64,000 nt of DNA, taken from Paenibacillus mesophilus (GTDB taxonomy: Bacteria > Bacillota > Bacilli > Paenibacillales > NBRC-103111). Positions 41,315 through 50,349 of the stretch are shown here, piece by piece; the stretch's first letter is position 1, and each line of letters begins with the position of its first letter. The notes under the pieces are model-generated. The model worked only from the letters and a program-made list of their open reading frames with translations, was not told where the DNA came from and made no database searches. The stretch spans positions 1 to 64,000 of the forward strand of contig NZ_VCRA01000004.1 of NCBI RefSeq assembly GCF_005938385.1, read 5' to 3'. The translations under genes and the position numbers were made by a program.

Positions 41315-42061
41315 ATGCAACGCGATGCATTCGATCTGAAGTGGGAAAAAGACTACAAATTCGATCTGCTGGAGCAATTGGAGCGTCAATTCGAACTTGC
41401 CGTATGGGAGGAAGCCGTTGCCCTGTATGAAGCGGCTTTGGAGCGGCAGCCGGATAATCCCGAATACCTTTTTGGTCATGGACGATTGCTGGAAATGAGG
41501 GCGAACCGTATGCTGCGACTGGCGGCGCAACGCTACGAAACCGCGCTCCGAAGCGATTCGGTCAAAGAGGATTACAGCTGGATCGGGGGCAAACTGCATG
41601 CCCAACTCATCAAAGTGCGGGGACAGCTATCGGAAAACCGCAAATCGATCGATTATTATAAAAAACAACTTAGCGTATGTCCCGACGATCCGCGGCTGTA
41701 CTGCTATTTGACGCAATGTTACTTGACCGTCGATCAAGTTCCGGAAGCGCAGCAAGTCGTAGAAGCGGGCCTTAAGCTATTCCCTGATTACGCTCTTCTC
41801 GTCTATTACGGGGGCGAGACGCATTCTCGTCTCGGTCATACCGAGCAGGCGCTGCAAGCGTGGGAACGATCCGCATCGCTCGATCCGCAGCTGATCGACG
41901 GCCGGTTCAGCAGAGCGTTTCTGCTGGAACGGGAGCACCGGCTGGAAGAAGCGTTCAAGGAGTGGGAACATATCGCGGATTTTATGGAGAGGTACGGGTT
42001 TCATGACGATATCGCCAAGCGGGAGCTGGAGCGGATCAGGAAGCGGTTGACCGACGGCTAA
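41315..42061 (+). CDS. TPR-repeat protein
   Basis: ATG at 41315 (MQRDAFDLKWEKDYKFDLLE) follows GGGGAG by ten bases; 248 residues. Helical pairs recur with the TPR spacing: AVWEEAVALYEAALERQPDN, DPRLYCYLTQCYLTVDQVPE, ALLVYYGGETHSRLGHTEQA and FKEWEHIADFMERYG. No signal peptide, so cytoplasmic. It lies five bases after the 68-residue gene in the ECF sigma operon and probably acts with these proteins by protein-protein contact. Function is otherwise unknown. Confidence 0.82.
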   Translation: MQRDAFDLKWEKDYKFDLLEQLERQFELAVWEEAVALYEAALERQPDNPEYLFGHGRLLEMRANRMLRLAAQRYETALRSDSVKEDYSWIGGKLHAQLIKVRGQLSENRKSIDYYKKQLSVCPDDPRLYCYLTQCYLTVDQVPEAQQVVEAGLKLFPDYALLVYYGGETHSRLGHTEQALQAWERSASLDPQLIDGRFSRAFLLEREHRLEEAFKEWEHIADFMERYGFHDDIAKRELERIRKRLTDG

Positions 42062-42095
42062 GATGTCATGGATACTTGATAGGCTGCCGGTCTTT

Positions 42096-42125
42096 GGGCC
42101 TGTTGAAAAAACAACAGGCCCCTTT
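42096..42125 (+). terminator. Terminator of the sigma factor/TPR operon
   Basis: GGGCCTGTTG (42096-42105) pairs exactly with CAACAGGCCC (42112-42121) around A6, followed by a short CTTT run. It is 35 bases past the TPR gene stop codon. Confidence 0.65.
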
Positions 42126-42213
42126 CCCGGCGGCCTTGACTTGCATTCATCGGCAAATGAAATGCCCGCCTTGGGGCAACCTACTACTACTAACAAATAA
42201 AGGAGCGTTCGAC

Positions 42214-42972
42214 ATGTCGGAAGTTACAAGCCTCGATCCCGCGGTCCTTGCACTGCTCGAGCCCAAAGTGCGGCTGATCGAAACGGAGCAGGGAGCGATT
42301 TATTTGGTCGGACCGATCCGGCTGCCCGTCCATGTAGAAGGCGAAACGATCGAATTCAAATGGTACTGTTGGCTGAATTGCACGGAGGTTACCGATCGTT
42401 TCGAGCGGATTATCGAGAAGCTGTCCTCTATTAACTTGGCGGAATATCAGCAGTCGAGCGTATTGGTGCACGGGGATTTCGAGAATGCGGAGCATGCGTG
42501 GGTGCGCCTGCATTCCATATGCCACACGGGCGATATTTTCGGCAGCAAACGATGCGACTGCGGCTTCCAGCTCAAGCAATCGATGAAGAAAATCGCCGAG
42601 CACGGCGCGGGAGCGCTGTTCTACTTGGCCAACCAGGAAGGCCGGGGAATCGGGCTGTTCAGCAAAGCGCTCGCCTACATTCTTCAAGAGAACGGATACG
42701 ACACGGTAGATGCGAATCTGAAGCTGGGGTTCGTCGACGACGCCCGCAACTACGGCGATGCGATCCGCGTCCTCCAAGCATTGCGCAAGAAGCCGGTTAC
42801 ATTAATCACGAATAATCCGAAGAAATTGGAGGCGCTGCAGAAATCGGGGATGGAAGTGGAAGGGCGCGTTCCGCTGTGGGGCGACGTGTCCGAATATAAC
42901 GAAGCGTACTTGCAGACGAAAATTCGGCGGTCCGGCCATATCGGGACGGAAGGCTGCTGCAATAATGACTAG
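42214..42972 (+). CDS. ribA: GTP cyclohydrolase II
   Basis: ATG at 42214 follows AAAGGAG; 252 residues. The zinc and substrate signature reads HSICHTGDIFGSKRCDCGFQ, with the three zinc cysteines in place, followed by NQEGRGIGLFSKALAYILQE. The GTP-opening activity starts riboflavin synthesis. It is a stand-alone RibA rather than the ribBA fusion of the usual Bacillus riboflavin operon, so it may be a second copy or serve another pathway. It stands alone between two operons; 92 bases separate it from the sulfatase downstream. Confidence 0.93.
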   Translation: MSEVTSLDPAVLALLEPKVRLIETEQGAIYLVGPIRLPVHVEGETIEFKWYCWLNCTEVTDRFERIIEKLSSINLAEYQQSSVLVHGDFENAEHAWVRLHSICHTGDIFGSKRCDCGFQLKQSMKKIAEHGAGALFYLANQEGRGIGLFSKALAYILQENGYDTVDANLKLGFVDDARNYGDAIRVLQALRKKPVTLITNNPKKLEALQKSGMEVEGRVPLWGDVSEYNEAYLQTKIRRSGHIGTEGCCNND

Positions 42973-43064
42973 TCGCGAGAAATCCCGCTAACCCGGAACG
43001 CCATATGCAGGTCATCGGCACCGTTCTGTCGAATGAAAATCGAAACGAAAGGAGGAACTTGCGC

Positions 43065-44543
43065 TTGAAAAAACCTAACATTTTGCTCGTGATGACCGAT
43101 CAGCACCGCCGGGACGCGCTCGGCTGCTACGGCAACAAAATCGTCGAAACACCGCATCTGGATTGGCTTGCCGCGGAAGGGACGATATTCAGCCATGCCT
43201 ATTCCTGCACGCCTTCCTGCATCCCTGCCCGCGCCTCCCTGTTGACCGGCATGGATCCCTGGAATACAGGGATTCTCGGCTCCGGCCGGGGGCAAGGCCG
43301 GATGGGCGGCGGCTTCACGCACACATTGCCCGGCGAATTGGCCCGGGCCGGCTACCATACGCAAGGGGTCGGAAAAATGAATTTCCACCCCCAGCGGTCG
43401 TTGAACGGGTTTCATCATACGATATTGGACGAATCGGACCGAGTTGAAACGCCCGGGTTCGTCTCCGATTACGAAGAATGGTTCCACCGGAACAAGACCG
43501 GCGATTACGGGATCGTCGACCACGGGGTCGGCTGGAATTCATGGATGTCCCGGCCTTACCACGCCCCGGAATTTTTGCATCCGGTCAACTGGACGGTCAA
43601 TGAATCGATCCGCTTCCTCGAGAAGAGAGACCCGGGCGTGCCGTTCTTCTTGAAAACTTCATTCTCGAGACCGCATTCACCTTACGATGCCCTGCCTTAT
43701 TATTACGAGCTGTACGACAGGAAAGAGCTCCCCGCCCCATTCGTCGGAGAATGGGCGCACGTTCACGATCATCCGCAGGATGCGGCCAAACCCGATGCTT
43801 GGAGAGGAAAGCGCAGCGATGAAGAAATCCGCCGGGCGCGGGTGGGATATTACGCTCTCATTCATCATATCGATCAGCAAATCGGCCGGCTGTTTATGAC
43901 GCTTCGGAAGATGGGCGAATGGGACAATACGGTCATCATTTTTACGTCGGATCACGGAGATATGCTCGGCGACCATCATTTATGGCGCAAAACGTATGCG
44001 TACGAAGGAGCGGCGCACATCCCGCTTATAGTCCGCCTGCCCAAATCGATGCGTATATCCACCGCACCGATCGTCGACAGCCCCGTATGCTTGCAGGACA
44101 TTATGCCGACGCTGCTCGAGGCGGCCGGAGCGGACATTCCGCCGACCGTCGACGGAAGCAGCCTGCTCCCTCTCATCAGGGATGAAAACGCTTCCTGGCG
44201 GGAATTCGTGCATGGCGAGCACTGCACCTGCTATTCGGAAGAACAGGAGATGCAATACTTGACAGACGGCCTATGGAAATATATTTGGTTTCCAAGACTC
44301 GGCACGGAGCAGCTGTTCCGCTTGTCGTCCGATCCGGGAGAGTGCACGGACTTGTCCGTTCGGGAGGAGTACGCTTCCGAGCTGCAGCGCTGGCGCCGGC
44401 GTCTGATCGCCATTCTGGAATCTCGCGGCGCCGGCTTGACGGAGGGAGACCGGCTCGTCTGTCAGGCGGGCAAGTCGCCCCACGTTTCGCCGAAATACAA
44501 GGAGCGCATGGACCGGTGGCAGAGCACCGCATCGAATAAATAA
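43065..44543 (+). CDS. Cysteine-type sulfatase, cytoplasmic
   Basis: TTG at 43065 (MKKPNILLVMTDQHRRDALG) lies nine bases after AAGGAGG; an earlier TTG at 43059 is too close. The protein has 492 residues. D12 and the formylglycine motif C52-I-P-A-R56 (within CTPSCIPARASLLTG) define an active sulfatase; other metal or sulfate-site blocks are PHSPYDALP, FTSDHGDMLGDHHLWRKTYA. There is no signal peptide, so it should act on imported sulfated sugars. The cysteine needs an anSME- or FGE-type maturase, which is not in this window. The terminator at 44552-44577 follows. Confidence 0.92.
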   Translation: MKKPNILLVMTDQHRRDALGCYGNKIVETPHLDWLAAEGTIFSHAYSCTPSCIPARASLLTGMDPWNTGILGSGRGQGRMGGGFTHTLPGELARAGYHTQGVGKMNFHPQRSLNGFHHTILDESDRVETPGFVSDYEEWFHRNKTGDYGIVDHGVGWNSWMSRPYHAPEFLHPVNWTVNESIRFLEKRDPGVPFFLKTSFSRPHSPYDALPYYYELYDRKELPAPFVGEWAHVHDHPQDAAKPDAWRGKRSDEEIRRARVGYYALIHHIDQQIGRLFMTLRKMGEWDNTVIIFTSDHGDMLGDHHLWRKTYAYEGAAHIPLIVRLPKSMRISTAPIVDSPVCLQDIMPTLLEAAGADIPPTVDGSSLLPLIRDENASWREFVHGEHCTCYSEEQEMQYLTDGLWKYIWFPRLGTEQLFRLSSDPGECTDLSVREEYASELQRWRRRLIAILESRGAGLTEGDRLVCQAGKSPHVSPKYKERMDRWQSTASNK

Positions 44544-44551
44544 CTACAGTT

Positions 44552-44577
44552 GCCGGGGAGACACATCCCCGGCTTTT
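44552..44577 (+). terminator. Terminator of the sulfatase gene
   Basis: GCCGGGGA (44552-44559) pairs exactly with TCCCCGGC (44566-44573), followed by TTTT, nine bases past the sulfatase stop codon. Confidence 0.85.
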
Positions 44578-44712
44578 CCGACGGGATGGAACTTTTCGCA
44601 TCATGACGGTTTTGTAAGGCAGCGATTGGGGAATTCTGTTACTAATGGCAATAACCATTAACGACAGAAAACAGTTCGTCCACACCACGATGACGACTGC
44701 AGGAGACACGAC

Positions 44713-45519
44713 ATGGACTGTAAACTCATAATCGGCATGCCCGTATACAACGAAGAAGCCGCTCTGCCCAAGCTGTTCGTCCGGTTGGAGCAGCTTCGGC
44801 GGCAGTTCGGCGAGGCGCTCTACCTATGCTTTGTGAACGACGGCAGCACGGACGGGACGGACGCGCTTCTCCGCGATTATGTCCGCAAGCATCCGAACGC
44901 CGCGGTACTCGTTCATCCGGATAACCGCGGACTCGGCGAAGCGATGCGAACGATGCTCTCGCATACCGTGCGGCATTTCGGCGAAGACGACATCCTCATA
45001 ACACTGGACGCGGACAATACGCACAGTCCGGAGCTGATTCCGGCCATGGCCCGGAAGCTGCGGGACGAGCAGCTCGATCTCGTCATCGCCTCGCGGTTTG
45101 CCCCCGGCGGAGTCGAACGGGGCGTTCCGCTGCTGCGCAGACTGTACAGCCGGGGAGCCCGGTTGTTTTTCAAGCTGCTCTTCCCTATTCCCGGCGTGAA
45201 CGATTATTCGAGCGGCTTCCGGGCATACTCGGTGCGAATCCTTCAGAAGGCGTTCCAGCGATACGGTGACAATGTCGTCACTTCGAAAGGCTTCGCCTGC
45301 ACGGCCGAGATTATTGCCCGGCTCGGTAAAATCGGGGTGAAAGCCGGAGAAGTTCCGCTCAGACTGGACTACGACCTGAAGGAAGGACGCAGCAAAATGA
45401 ACGTGTCCCGCACGATCGGAGGCTACTTCCGGCTCATTCGCGCCATTAACTATCCGTCCGCTCGCACCGAGCCGGATTTGCCCGCCTTGATCGAACGGAA
45501 CGGCGAAGGTGGAGCATGA
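44713..45519 (+). CDS. Family 2 glycosyltransferase (dolichyl-phosphate-mannose-synthase-like)
   Basis: The protein has 268 residues. The GT2 A-fold starts with LIIGMPVYNEEAALPKLFVR; FVNDGSTDGTDALLRDYV and the metal motif LDADNTHSPELI follow. PGVNDYSSGFRAYSV and LDYDLKEGRSKMNVSRTI resemble the polyprenyl-phosphate glycosyltransferase subgroup, which loads a sugar onto a lipid carrier. AGGAGACACGAC precedes the ATG. Its stop overlaps the start of the membrane glycosyltransferase gene by four bases. The pair therefore probably make and use a lipid-linked sugar donor. Confidence 0.9.
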   Translation: MDCKLIIGMPVYNEEAALPKLFVRLEQLRRQFGEALYLCFVNDGSTDGTDALLRDYVRKHPNAAVLVHPDNRGLGEAMRTMLSHTVRHFGEDDILITLDADNTHSPELIPAMARKLRDEQLDLVIASRFAPGGVERGVPLLRRLYSRGARLFFKLLFPIPGVNDYSSGFRAYSVRILQKAFQRYGDNVVTSKGFACTAEIIARLGKIGVKAGEVPLRLDYDLKEGRSKMNVSRTIGGYFRLIRAINYPSARTEPDLPALIERNGEGGA

Positions 45520-46988
45520 GCTCCGGCCGTCCGACGCTGGTTCGCCGAGCTGTCGTGATCGGGCTGTTTCTGTTCGTCCTCGCCGTCCGGCTGCCCTACT
45601 TGGCCGATTCTCCATACGGCTACGATTCTTGGCGGCAGTCCGATACGGAGGCTATGGCGCGCCATTTCGCAGAGCACAGGTTCAATGTGCTTTTCCCTCA
45701 ATTGAATTACCAAGGCCCTCTGCCGAATTACGCGCAGCTGGAGCTTCAGGTGACAACCGCGTTGATTGCCGTCCTGTACAAGCTGTTCGGCTACCATTAT
45801 GCATGGGCCCGCATAGTGCCGATCTTATTCTTCATGGGGTCGGCTCTGTTCGTTTACCGGATCGCATTGCGGCATTATTCGGCGTTCCCGGCAGCGCTTG
45901 CTCTTCTCCTTTACGGGCTGCTGCCTTTGAACGTGCTGTACTCCCGTGCTATCATGCCGGAGTCCGCCGCTTTATTTTTCTATACCGGCGCGTTTTATTT
46001 GTTCGGCGAATGGATCGCCCGGGGAAAGCGCGGCTTACTGTTCGCCTCGTCCCTTTTCACCGCTTTGGCCGTCTGCGAGAAAGTGCCGGCCGTATTCGTA
46101 GGGATCCCGATGATCGTTATGGCCGTTAACAAATATCGCATCGGTGTCCTGTTCCGCATAGATATGTGGGCTTTCGCGGCAATGGCGCTGCTGCCTCCTT
46201 TCGCCTACTACAGCTGGCTCGGTACGGTTGCCGAGTCCGCATTCGTGTCGGGTATAGCCTCTAAGCACATATTGCCGGCAATGGCGAGAGCGGTGTTTAC
46301 GAAGGAGGCGTGGGCGTTTTTTGCCGCCGAGCTGCCGAAAGCGTTTACTTGGTGCGGGCTGGCCTTATTCGTGCTCGGGTTGGCACTCGTGCTGCTCCGT
46401 TGGCGCTCTTATCTTGCCATCTGCGCCTGGACGCTCGCCATGCTCGTCGAACTGGCAACGATCGTCGCCGTTATCCGGTTCAACTATTACCTCATTTTCA
46501 TAGGGCCGCTAGTGGCGCTGCTCGGAGCTTATGCACTGGGGAGATTGTTCGAGCGGGCATGGACATCCGGACGAAGGCCGGACAAGTTCCGCATGGCGGC
46601 GGTAGCAGGAATCGGTGCGGCGATCGTAGCCGTAGCGTTCGAAAGCTTCGCGGCTGTCGCACCGGTCATCGGCCGGCAGAACGAGGACGTTATCCGACAG
46701 GCTGCCATCGTAGAACGATATTCCTCTCCGGACGATCTTATCGTCACCGGCACGGACGACCCGTCGCTGTTGAACGCTTCGCATAGAGCCGGTTGGCGGG
46801 TGGCGAATTCGATGCCGGAGGACTCCGTCGCCGAGCTTGATTATTTCGTCCGGGAAGGGGCCGCTTATTTCGTGCCGCTCAGAGGTTACATCGACGGAGA
46901 CGCGGACGGCCGGCTGAAACGGCATTTGGACGAACGGTATCCGAAGCTGGAGGCGGATTCGGAGTATTACATCTACAAGCTTAGGTAG
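45516..46988 (+). CDS. Polytopic glycosyltransferase, family 39/ArnT-like
   Basis: The protein has 490 residues with about ten membrane helices. The first extracellular loop after helix 1 contains LPYLADSPYGYDSWRQSDTE, with acidic residues as in the catalytic loop of PMT/ArnT-type (GT-C) enzymes. NVLYSRAIMPESAALFF is another typical block. A soluble C-terminal domain of about 90 residues follows the last helix. It should transfer sugar from a polyprenyl-phosphate donor made by the overlapping upstream GT2 gene; the acceptor (wall polymer or protein) cannot be told. Confidence 0.88.
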   Translation: MSSGRPTLVRRAVVIGLFLFVLAVRLPYLADSPYGYDSWRQSDTEAMARHFAEHRFNVLFPQLNYQGPLPNYAQLELQVTTALIAVLYKLFGYHYAWARIVPILFFMGSALFVYRIALRHYSAFPAALALLLYGLLPLNVLYSRAIMPESAALFFYTGAFYLFGEWIARGKRGLLFASSLFTALAVCEKVPAVFVGIPMIVMAVNKYRIGVLFRIDMWAFAAMALLPPFAYYSWLGTVAESAFVSGIASKHILPAMARAVFTKEAWAFFAAELPKAFTWCGLALFVLGLALVLLRWRSYLAICAWTLAMLVELATIVAVIRFNYYLIFIGPLVALLGAYALGRLFERAWTSGRRPDKFRMAAVAGIGAAIVAVAFESFAAVAPVIGRQNEDVIRQAAIVERYSSPDDLIVTGTDDPSLLNASHRAGWRVANSMPEDSVAELDYFVREGAAYFVPLRGYIDGDADGRLKRHLDERYPKLEADSEYYIYKLR

Positions 46989-47155
46989 CGCCATAAACCG
47001 GGAACAGCAGGCGACCGCGCCATATAAGCATCGCCTTCTATATTGAAGATGTCGGCCCCGCCCCGCGTCGTTCATTTGCCATCCCGACTGAAGGCCGTTT
47101 GTGGTACTATGGTAGATGACCAAATTACCTCATTCGAATACCGGGGGAAGCACGC

Positions 47156-49576
47156 TTGAAAACGTTAATTATAGCCGAGAAACCGGATATGGGCCGCAAT
47201 ATCGCCGCCGCGATCGAGCCGAAAGCCGTCAACAAGCGGACACACCTGGAAGGCCAGCAATTCGTCATTACGTGGGCGATCGGACATTTGATCGGCCTTG
47301 CGGAGCCCGACCTGTACGATGAGAAATATAAGAAATGGAATTTTAACGATTTGCCGATTATTCCCGATTCGTTCAAGCTGCTGCCCAATCCGCGCACGAA
47401 GGATCAGCTGAAGGTGATCCAGACGCTCTCGAAAGAATGTGGCGACATCGTCAACGCCTGCGACGCCGGGCGCGAAGGCCAGCTTATATTCGCCTATATC
47501 CAGCAGCATCTGAAGCTTCGCCAGCCGGTGCGGCGGCTGTGGATCTCCGACCTGACGCCGGAGACGATCCGCCGCGGCTTCGCGGAGCTGAAGGACGGCA
47601 GCGTATACGAGCCGCTGACGAGAGCGGCCCGGGCCAGAAGCGAAGCGGACTGGCTGATCGGCATGAACGGCTCGCGCGCATTCACGACGAAGCATAACGA
47701 GTTGCTGTCCGTCGGACGCGTGCAGACGCCGGTGCTGGCGCTGCTGTACGACCGGCAGAAGCAGATCGAGGCGTTTTCGTCGGCGAAGTTTTACGAGGTG
47801 GAGGCGTTTTTCGACCAGAAGGAAACGAGCTATCGCGGGCTGTGGCAAGGGGATCGGCTGACCGATCAAGCCAAAGCGCAGGAACTCGCCGACAAAGTAA
47901 AGAACAAGCAGGGGACGGTCGCAAGCTACGAGGTTAAAGATACGAAGGAGTATCCGTTCAAGCTGTACGACTTAACGCTGCTGCAGCGCGACGCGAACGC
48001 CAAGTTCAGCTTCTCCGCGAAGAAGACGCTCGATATCGCCCAATCGCTCTACGAGAAGCATAAAGTCATCTCTTACCCGCGGACGAACTCCAATTATGTC
48101 AACGAGCAGAACATTCCGGAAATGTACCGGGCGCTCGATGCGCTGAAGGGAACGCCTTACGAGGCTCTGGCGAACGGCGCGGACAAGAAATTCGTCCACA
48201 AAAATAACAAAGCGGTGTGCAATCCGGCCAAAGTGGAAGACCACCACGCCATCTTGCCTACCGGCAAACGGGCCAATTCGCTTACGCCCGAGGAGCAGAA
48301 GCTGTACGACTTGATCATACGCCGCTTCCTGTCCCACTTCTACCCTCCCGCCGAGTACAAGGTCCACTCGATCTTGACCGAGGTCGAGAAGGAAATGTTC
48401 AAGACGACGATCAAGCAGCTGATAAGCCTCGGCTGGAAGACGATATACGAGGACGATAAGTCGTCCAAGGACAAGGACGGCGGCAAAAAGTCCGGGAAAT
48501 CCGGCAAGACCGAGAGCGGCAAAGACGGCAAGGACGGGGACGGCGACGGACCGAGCGAGCCCGAAGAGGATCTGGTCGAGACGCCGTTCGTGCTGTCGCC
48601 GGACGAACCGGTGCACTGCCGCGACTCGGCCGCGAAGGAGAAAGAAACGCAGCCGCCGAAGCCGTACACGGAAGGGACGCTGCTGAAAGCGATGGAAAGC
48701 GCGGGCAAGCAGCTCGAGGACGAGGAGCTGCGCGACGCGATGAAGGAATCGGGGCTCGGCACGCCGGCCACGCGGGCCGCGATTATCGAGCGGCTCAAAA
48801 ACGTCGGCTACGTGACGATGCAGGGCAAGCGGATCGCGGTTACGCTGAAGGGCCGCACGGCCGTCGAGCTGATCCGCGGCGCGGGCGTCGAGCTGCTTAC
48901 GTCGCCGGAGATGACCGGCCAGTGGGAGCGGCGTCTGCACGAGATATCACGCGGACAAGCTTCCGACGAGACGTTCATCGAGAACGTGAAGAAGTTTACC
49001 CGCTCCATTATCGAGAAGGTGCGCGTCCAGCCGAGGGCGGCCAAGACGGCGTTCGAGCCGGATCAGTCGGCGGCGGGCGGTGCCGGCGGAGCGGCGGGTA
49101 AAGGCAAGGGCAAGTCCGCGCGCGGTACGCGGGCGAGCGGCGGCGCGAGCGCGGGCGGCAGCGACGCGGCGGCGGAGAAGCCGGCACGCGGCACACGCTC
49201 GGCCGGCAGCAGCCAGGGCGCGGCCGCTGCGGGTGCCGCAGCCGGCGATAGCGCCGGGGGGCCGGCCGAGCGCGCTGCGCCGGCCAAGACGGGGGAGCGC
49301 GAGATGATCGGCCCGTGTCCCCGCGAGGGCTGCGGCGGCCATATTTTCATGGGCAACAAAGGGTACGGCTGCAGCAACTACAAAATCGGCTGCAAATTCG
49401 TCATCTGGAAAGAAAGCCTCGGCAAGACGCTCACGCCGACGATGATCAAAAGCTTGATCGAGAAAGGCCGCACGAACAAGCTGAAGCTGCTCGACCGTTC
49501 CGGCGCGCCGATCGAAGGACGGATCGTGCTGAAGGACCGCAATGTCGGCCAAGTGGAGATCGTGCCGGAAGCATAA
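47156..49576 (+). CDS. topB: DNA topoisomerase III
   Basis: The start is TTG at 47156 after GGGGGAAG; 806 residues. The Toprim domain begins MKTLIIAEKPDMGRNIA (E8) and contains NACDAGREGQLIFAY. The active-site tyrosine is Y307 in VISYPRTNSNYV. An unusual Lys/Asp/Gly-rich insertion (about 440-475) and a long Ala/Gly/Ser-rich linker (about 635-715, with repeated ARGTR) are seen. The C-terminal domain has the zinc-like motif CPREGCGGHIF and YGCSNYKIGCKF. It relaxes and decatenates DNA. It is monocistronic. A short GC hairpin without T-tract lies at its stop codon (49563-49585). Confidence 0.94.
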   Translation: MKTLIIAEKPDMGRNIAAAIEPKAVNKRTHLEGQQFVITWAIGHLIGLAEPDLYDEKYKKWNFNDLPIIPDSFKLLPNPRTKDQLKVIQTLSKECGDIVNACDAGREGQLIFAYIQQHLKLRQPVRRLWISDLTPETIRRGFAELKDGSVYEPLTRAARARSEADWLIGMNGSRAFTTKHNELLSVGRVQTPVLALLYDRQKQIEAFSSAKFYEVEAFFDQKETSYRGLWQGDRLTDQAKAQELADKVKNKQGTVASYEVKDTKEYPFKLYDLTLLQRDANAKFSFSAKKTLDIAQSLYEKHKVISYPRTNSNYVNEQNIPEMYRALDALKGTPYEALANGADKKFVHKNNKAVCNPAKVEDHHAILPTGKRANSLTPEEQKLYDLIIRRFLSHFYPPAEYKVHSILTEVEKEMFKTTIKQLISLGWKTIYEDDKSSKDKDGGKKSGKSGKTESGKDGKDGDGDGPSEPEEDLVETPFVLSPDEPVHCRDSAAKEKETQPPKPYTEGTLLKAMESAGKQLEDEELRDAMKESGLGTPATRAAIIERLKNVGYVTMQGKRIAVTLKGRTAVELIRGAGVELLTSPEMTGQWERRLHEISRGQASDETFIENVKKFTRSIIEKVRVQPRAAKTAFEPDQSAAGGAGGAAGKGKGKSARGTRASGGASAGGSDAAAEKPARGTRSAGSSQGAAAAGAAAGDSAGGPAERAAPAKTGEREMIGPCPREGCGGHIFMGNKGYGCSNYKIGCKFVIWKESLGKTLTPTMIKSLIEKGRTNKLKLLDRSGAPIEGRIVLKDRNVGQVEIVPEA

Positions 49577-49686
49577 GTTCCGGCATCTCCGCGTGCAACA
49601 AAATAGGATGTTTGCGGCTCTTTAGCCCGCTACCTTTCCCGTTCCCGGCATATGCTGAAGGAACAAACGACAAGGAGAGCAGGCTA

Positions 49687-50268
49687 ATGATCCCATCCAT
49701 ACGTAGAACGCGGCCCGCTGCCGTCTTCCCCGGGGCGGGCGAGCTGTCGAAGACGGCGGCGCTCATGATTCCCTTCTACCGGAAAATCGCGCGGGACGAA
49801 CGCTACGCGCTGCAATGGTCCGCAGCCGTCAGAAAGGCCGACCTTACCCGAATGCTGCGACTGTTCCGGCAAACGGTACCGCTGCGCAATCCCGGGCTGT
49901 CCACGAGCGGAATCGGTTATTTCCTCGATGTGGAGTTCCCGGCTCCGCTGCAGCTGTACACGAACGGCACGTCCCAGCGTCCCGGCTCCGCGCGGTTTCA
50001 GTTCAGCACGAAAGCGCACCGCACGATCGCCCGTGCCGTCTTGCCGCTGTATCGCACCATGCGCGACAGCCGTCCGTTCACGCGGGCGCTAGCGGAAGCG
50101 ATCCGACGCGGCAACCGCGCGCTGGTCGAACGGCTCGTCCGAAGCCGCGTTCATTCGCGCCATTTACATTCCGTCACGTTAATCGAATCCGGATTCGCGA
50201 TGGGCTTCCGCATACCCGGCGTAAACAATACGTACTTCAACGAATTTTTCCGCGGGTTTACGGGGTAA
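49687..50268 (+). CDS. Protein of unknown function, 193 aa
   Basis: ATG at 49687 follows AAGGAGAG; the longer frame upstream overlaps topB and is rejected. The protein begins MIPSIRRTRPAAVFPGAG and is basic, with Arg-rich stretches (TRALAEAIRRGNRALVERLV), and ends GVNNTYFNEFFRGFTG. It has no clear membrane segment or signal peptide. I do not recognise a domain. The helix pattern with many Arg would suit nucleic-acid or spore-component binding, but this is a guess. The bidirectional terminator at 50289-50330 follows. Confidence 0.7.
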   Translation: MIPSIRRTRPAAVFPGAGELSKTAALMIPFYRKIARDERYALQWSAAVRKADLTRMLRLFRQTVPLRNPGLSTSGIGYFLDVEFPAPLQLYTNGTSQRPGSARFQFSTKAHRTIARAVLPLYRTMRDSRPFTRALAEAIRRGNRALVERLVRSRVHSRHLHSVTLIESGFAMGFRIPGVNNTYFNEFFRGFTG

Positions 50269-50288
50269 CGCCTCGAGCGGAGCAACGC

Positions 50289-50330
50289 AAACAACCCTGC
50301 CAAGACCGATCGGTCTTGGCAGGGTTGTTT
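50289..50330. terminator. Perfect 42-base palindromic bidirectional terminator
   Basis: AAACAACCCTGCCAAGACCG plus A (50289-50309) is exactly complementary to 50310-50330 and carries TTT runs on both strands. It lies between two convergent genes and should stop transcription from both. Confidence 0.9.
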
Positions 50331-50349
50331 GTTTTATCTCTTTAAAGTT

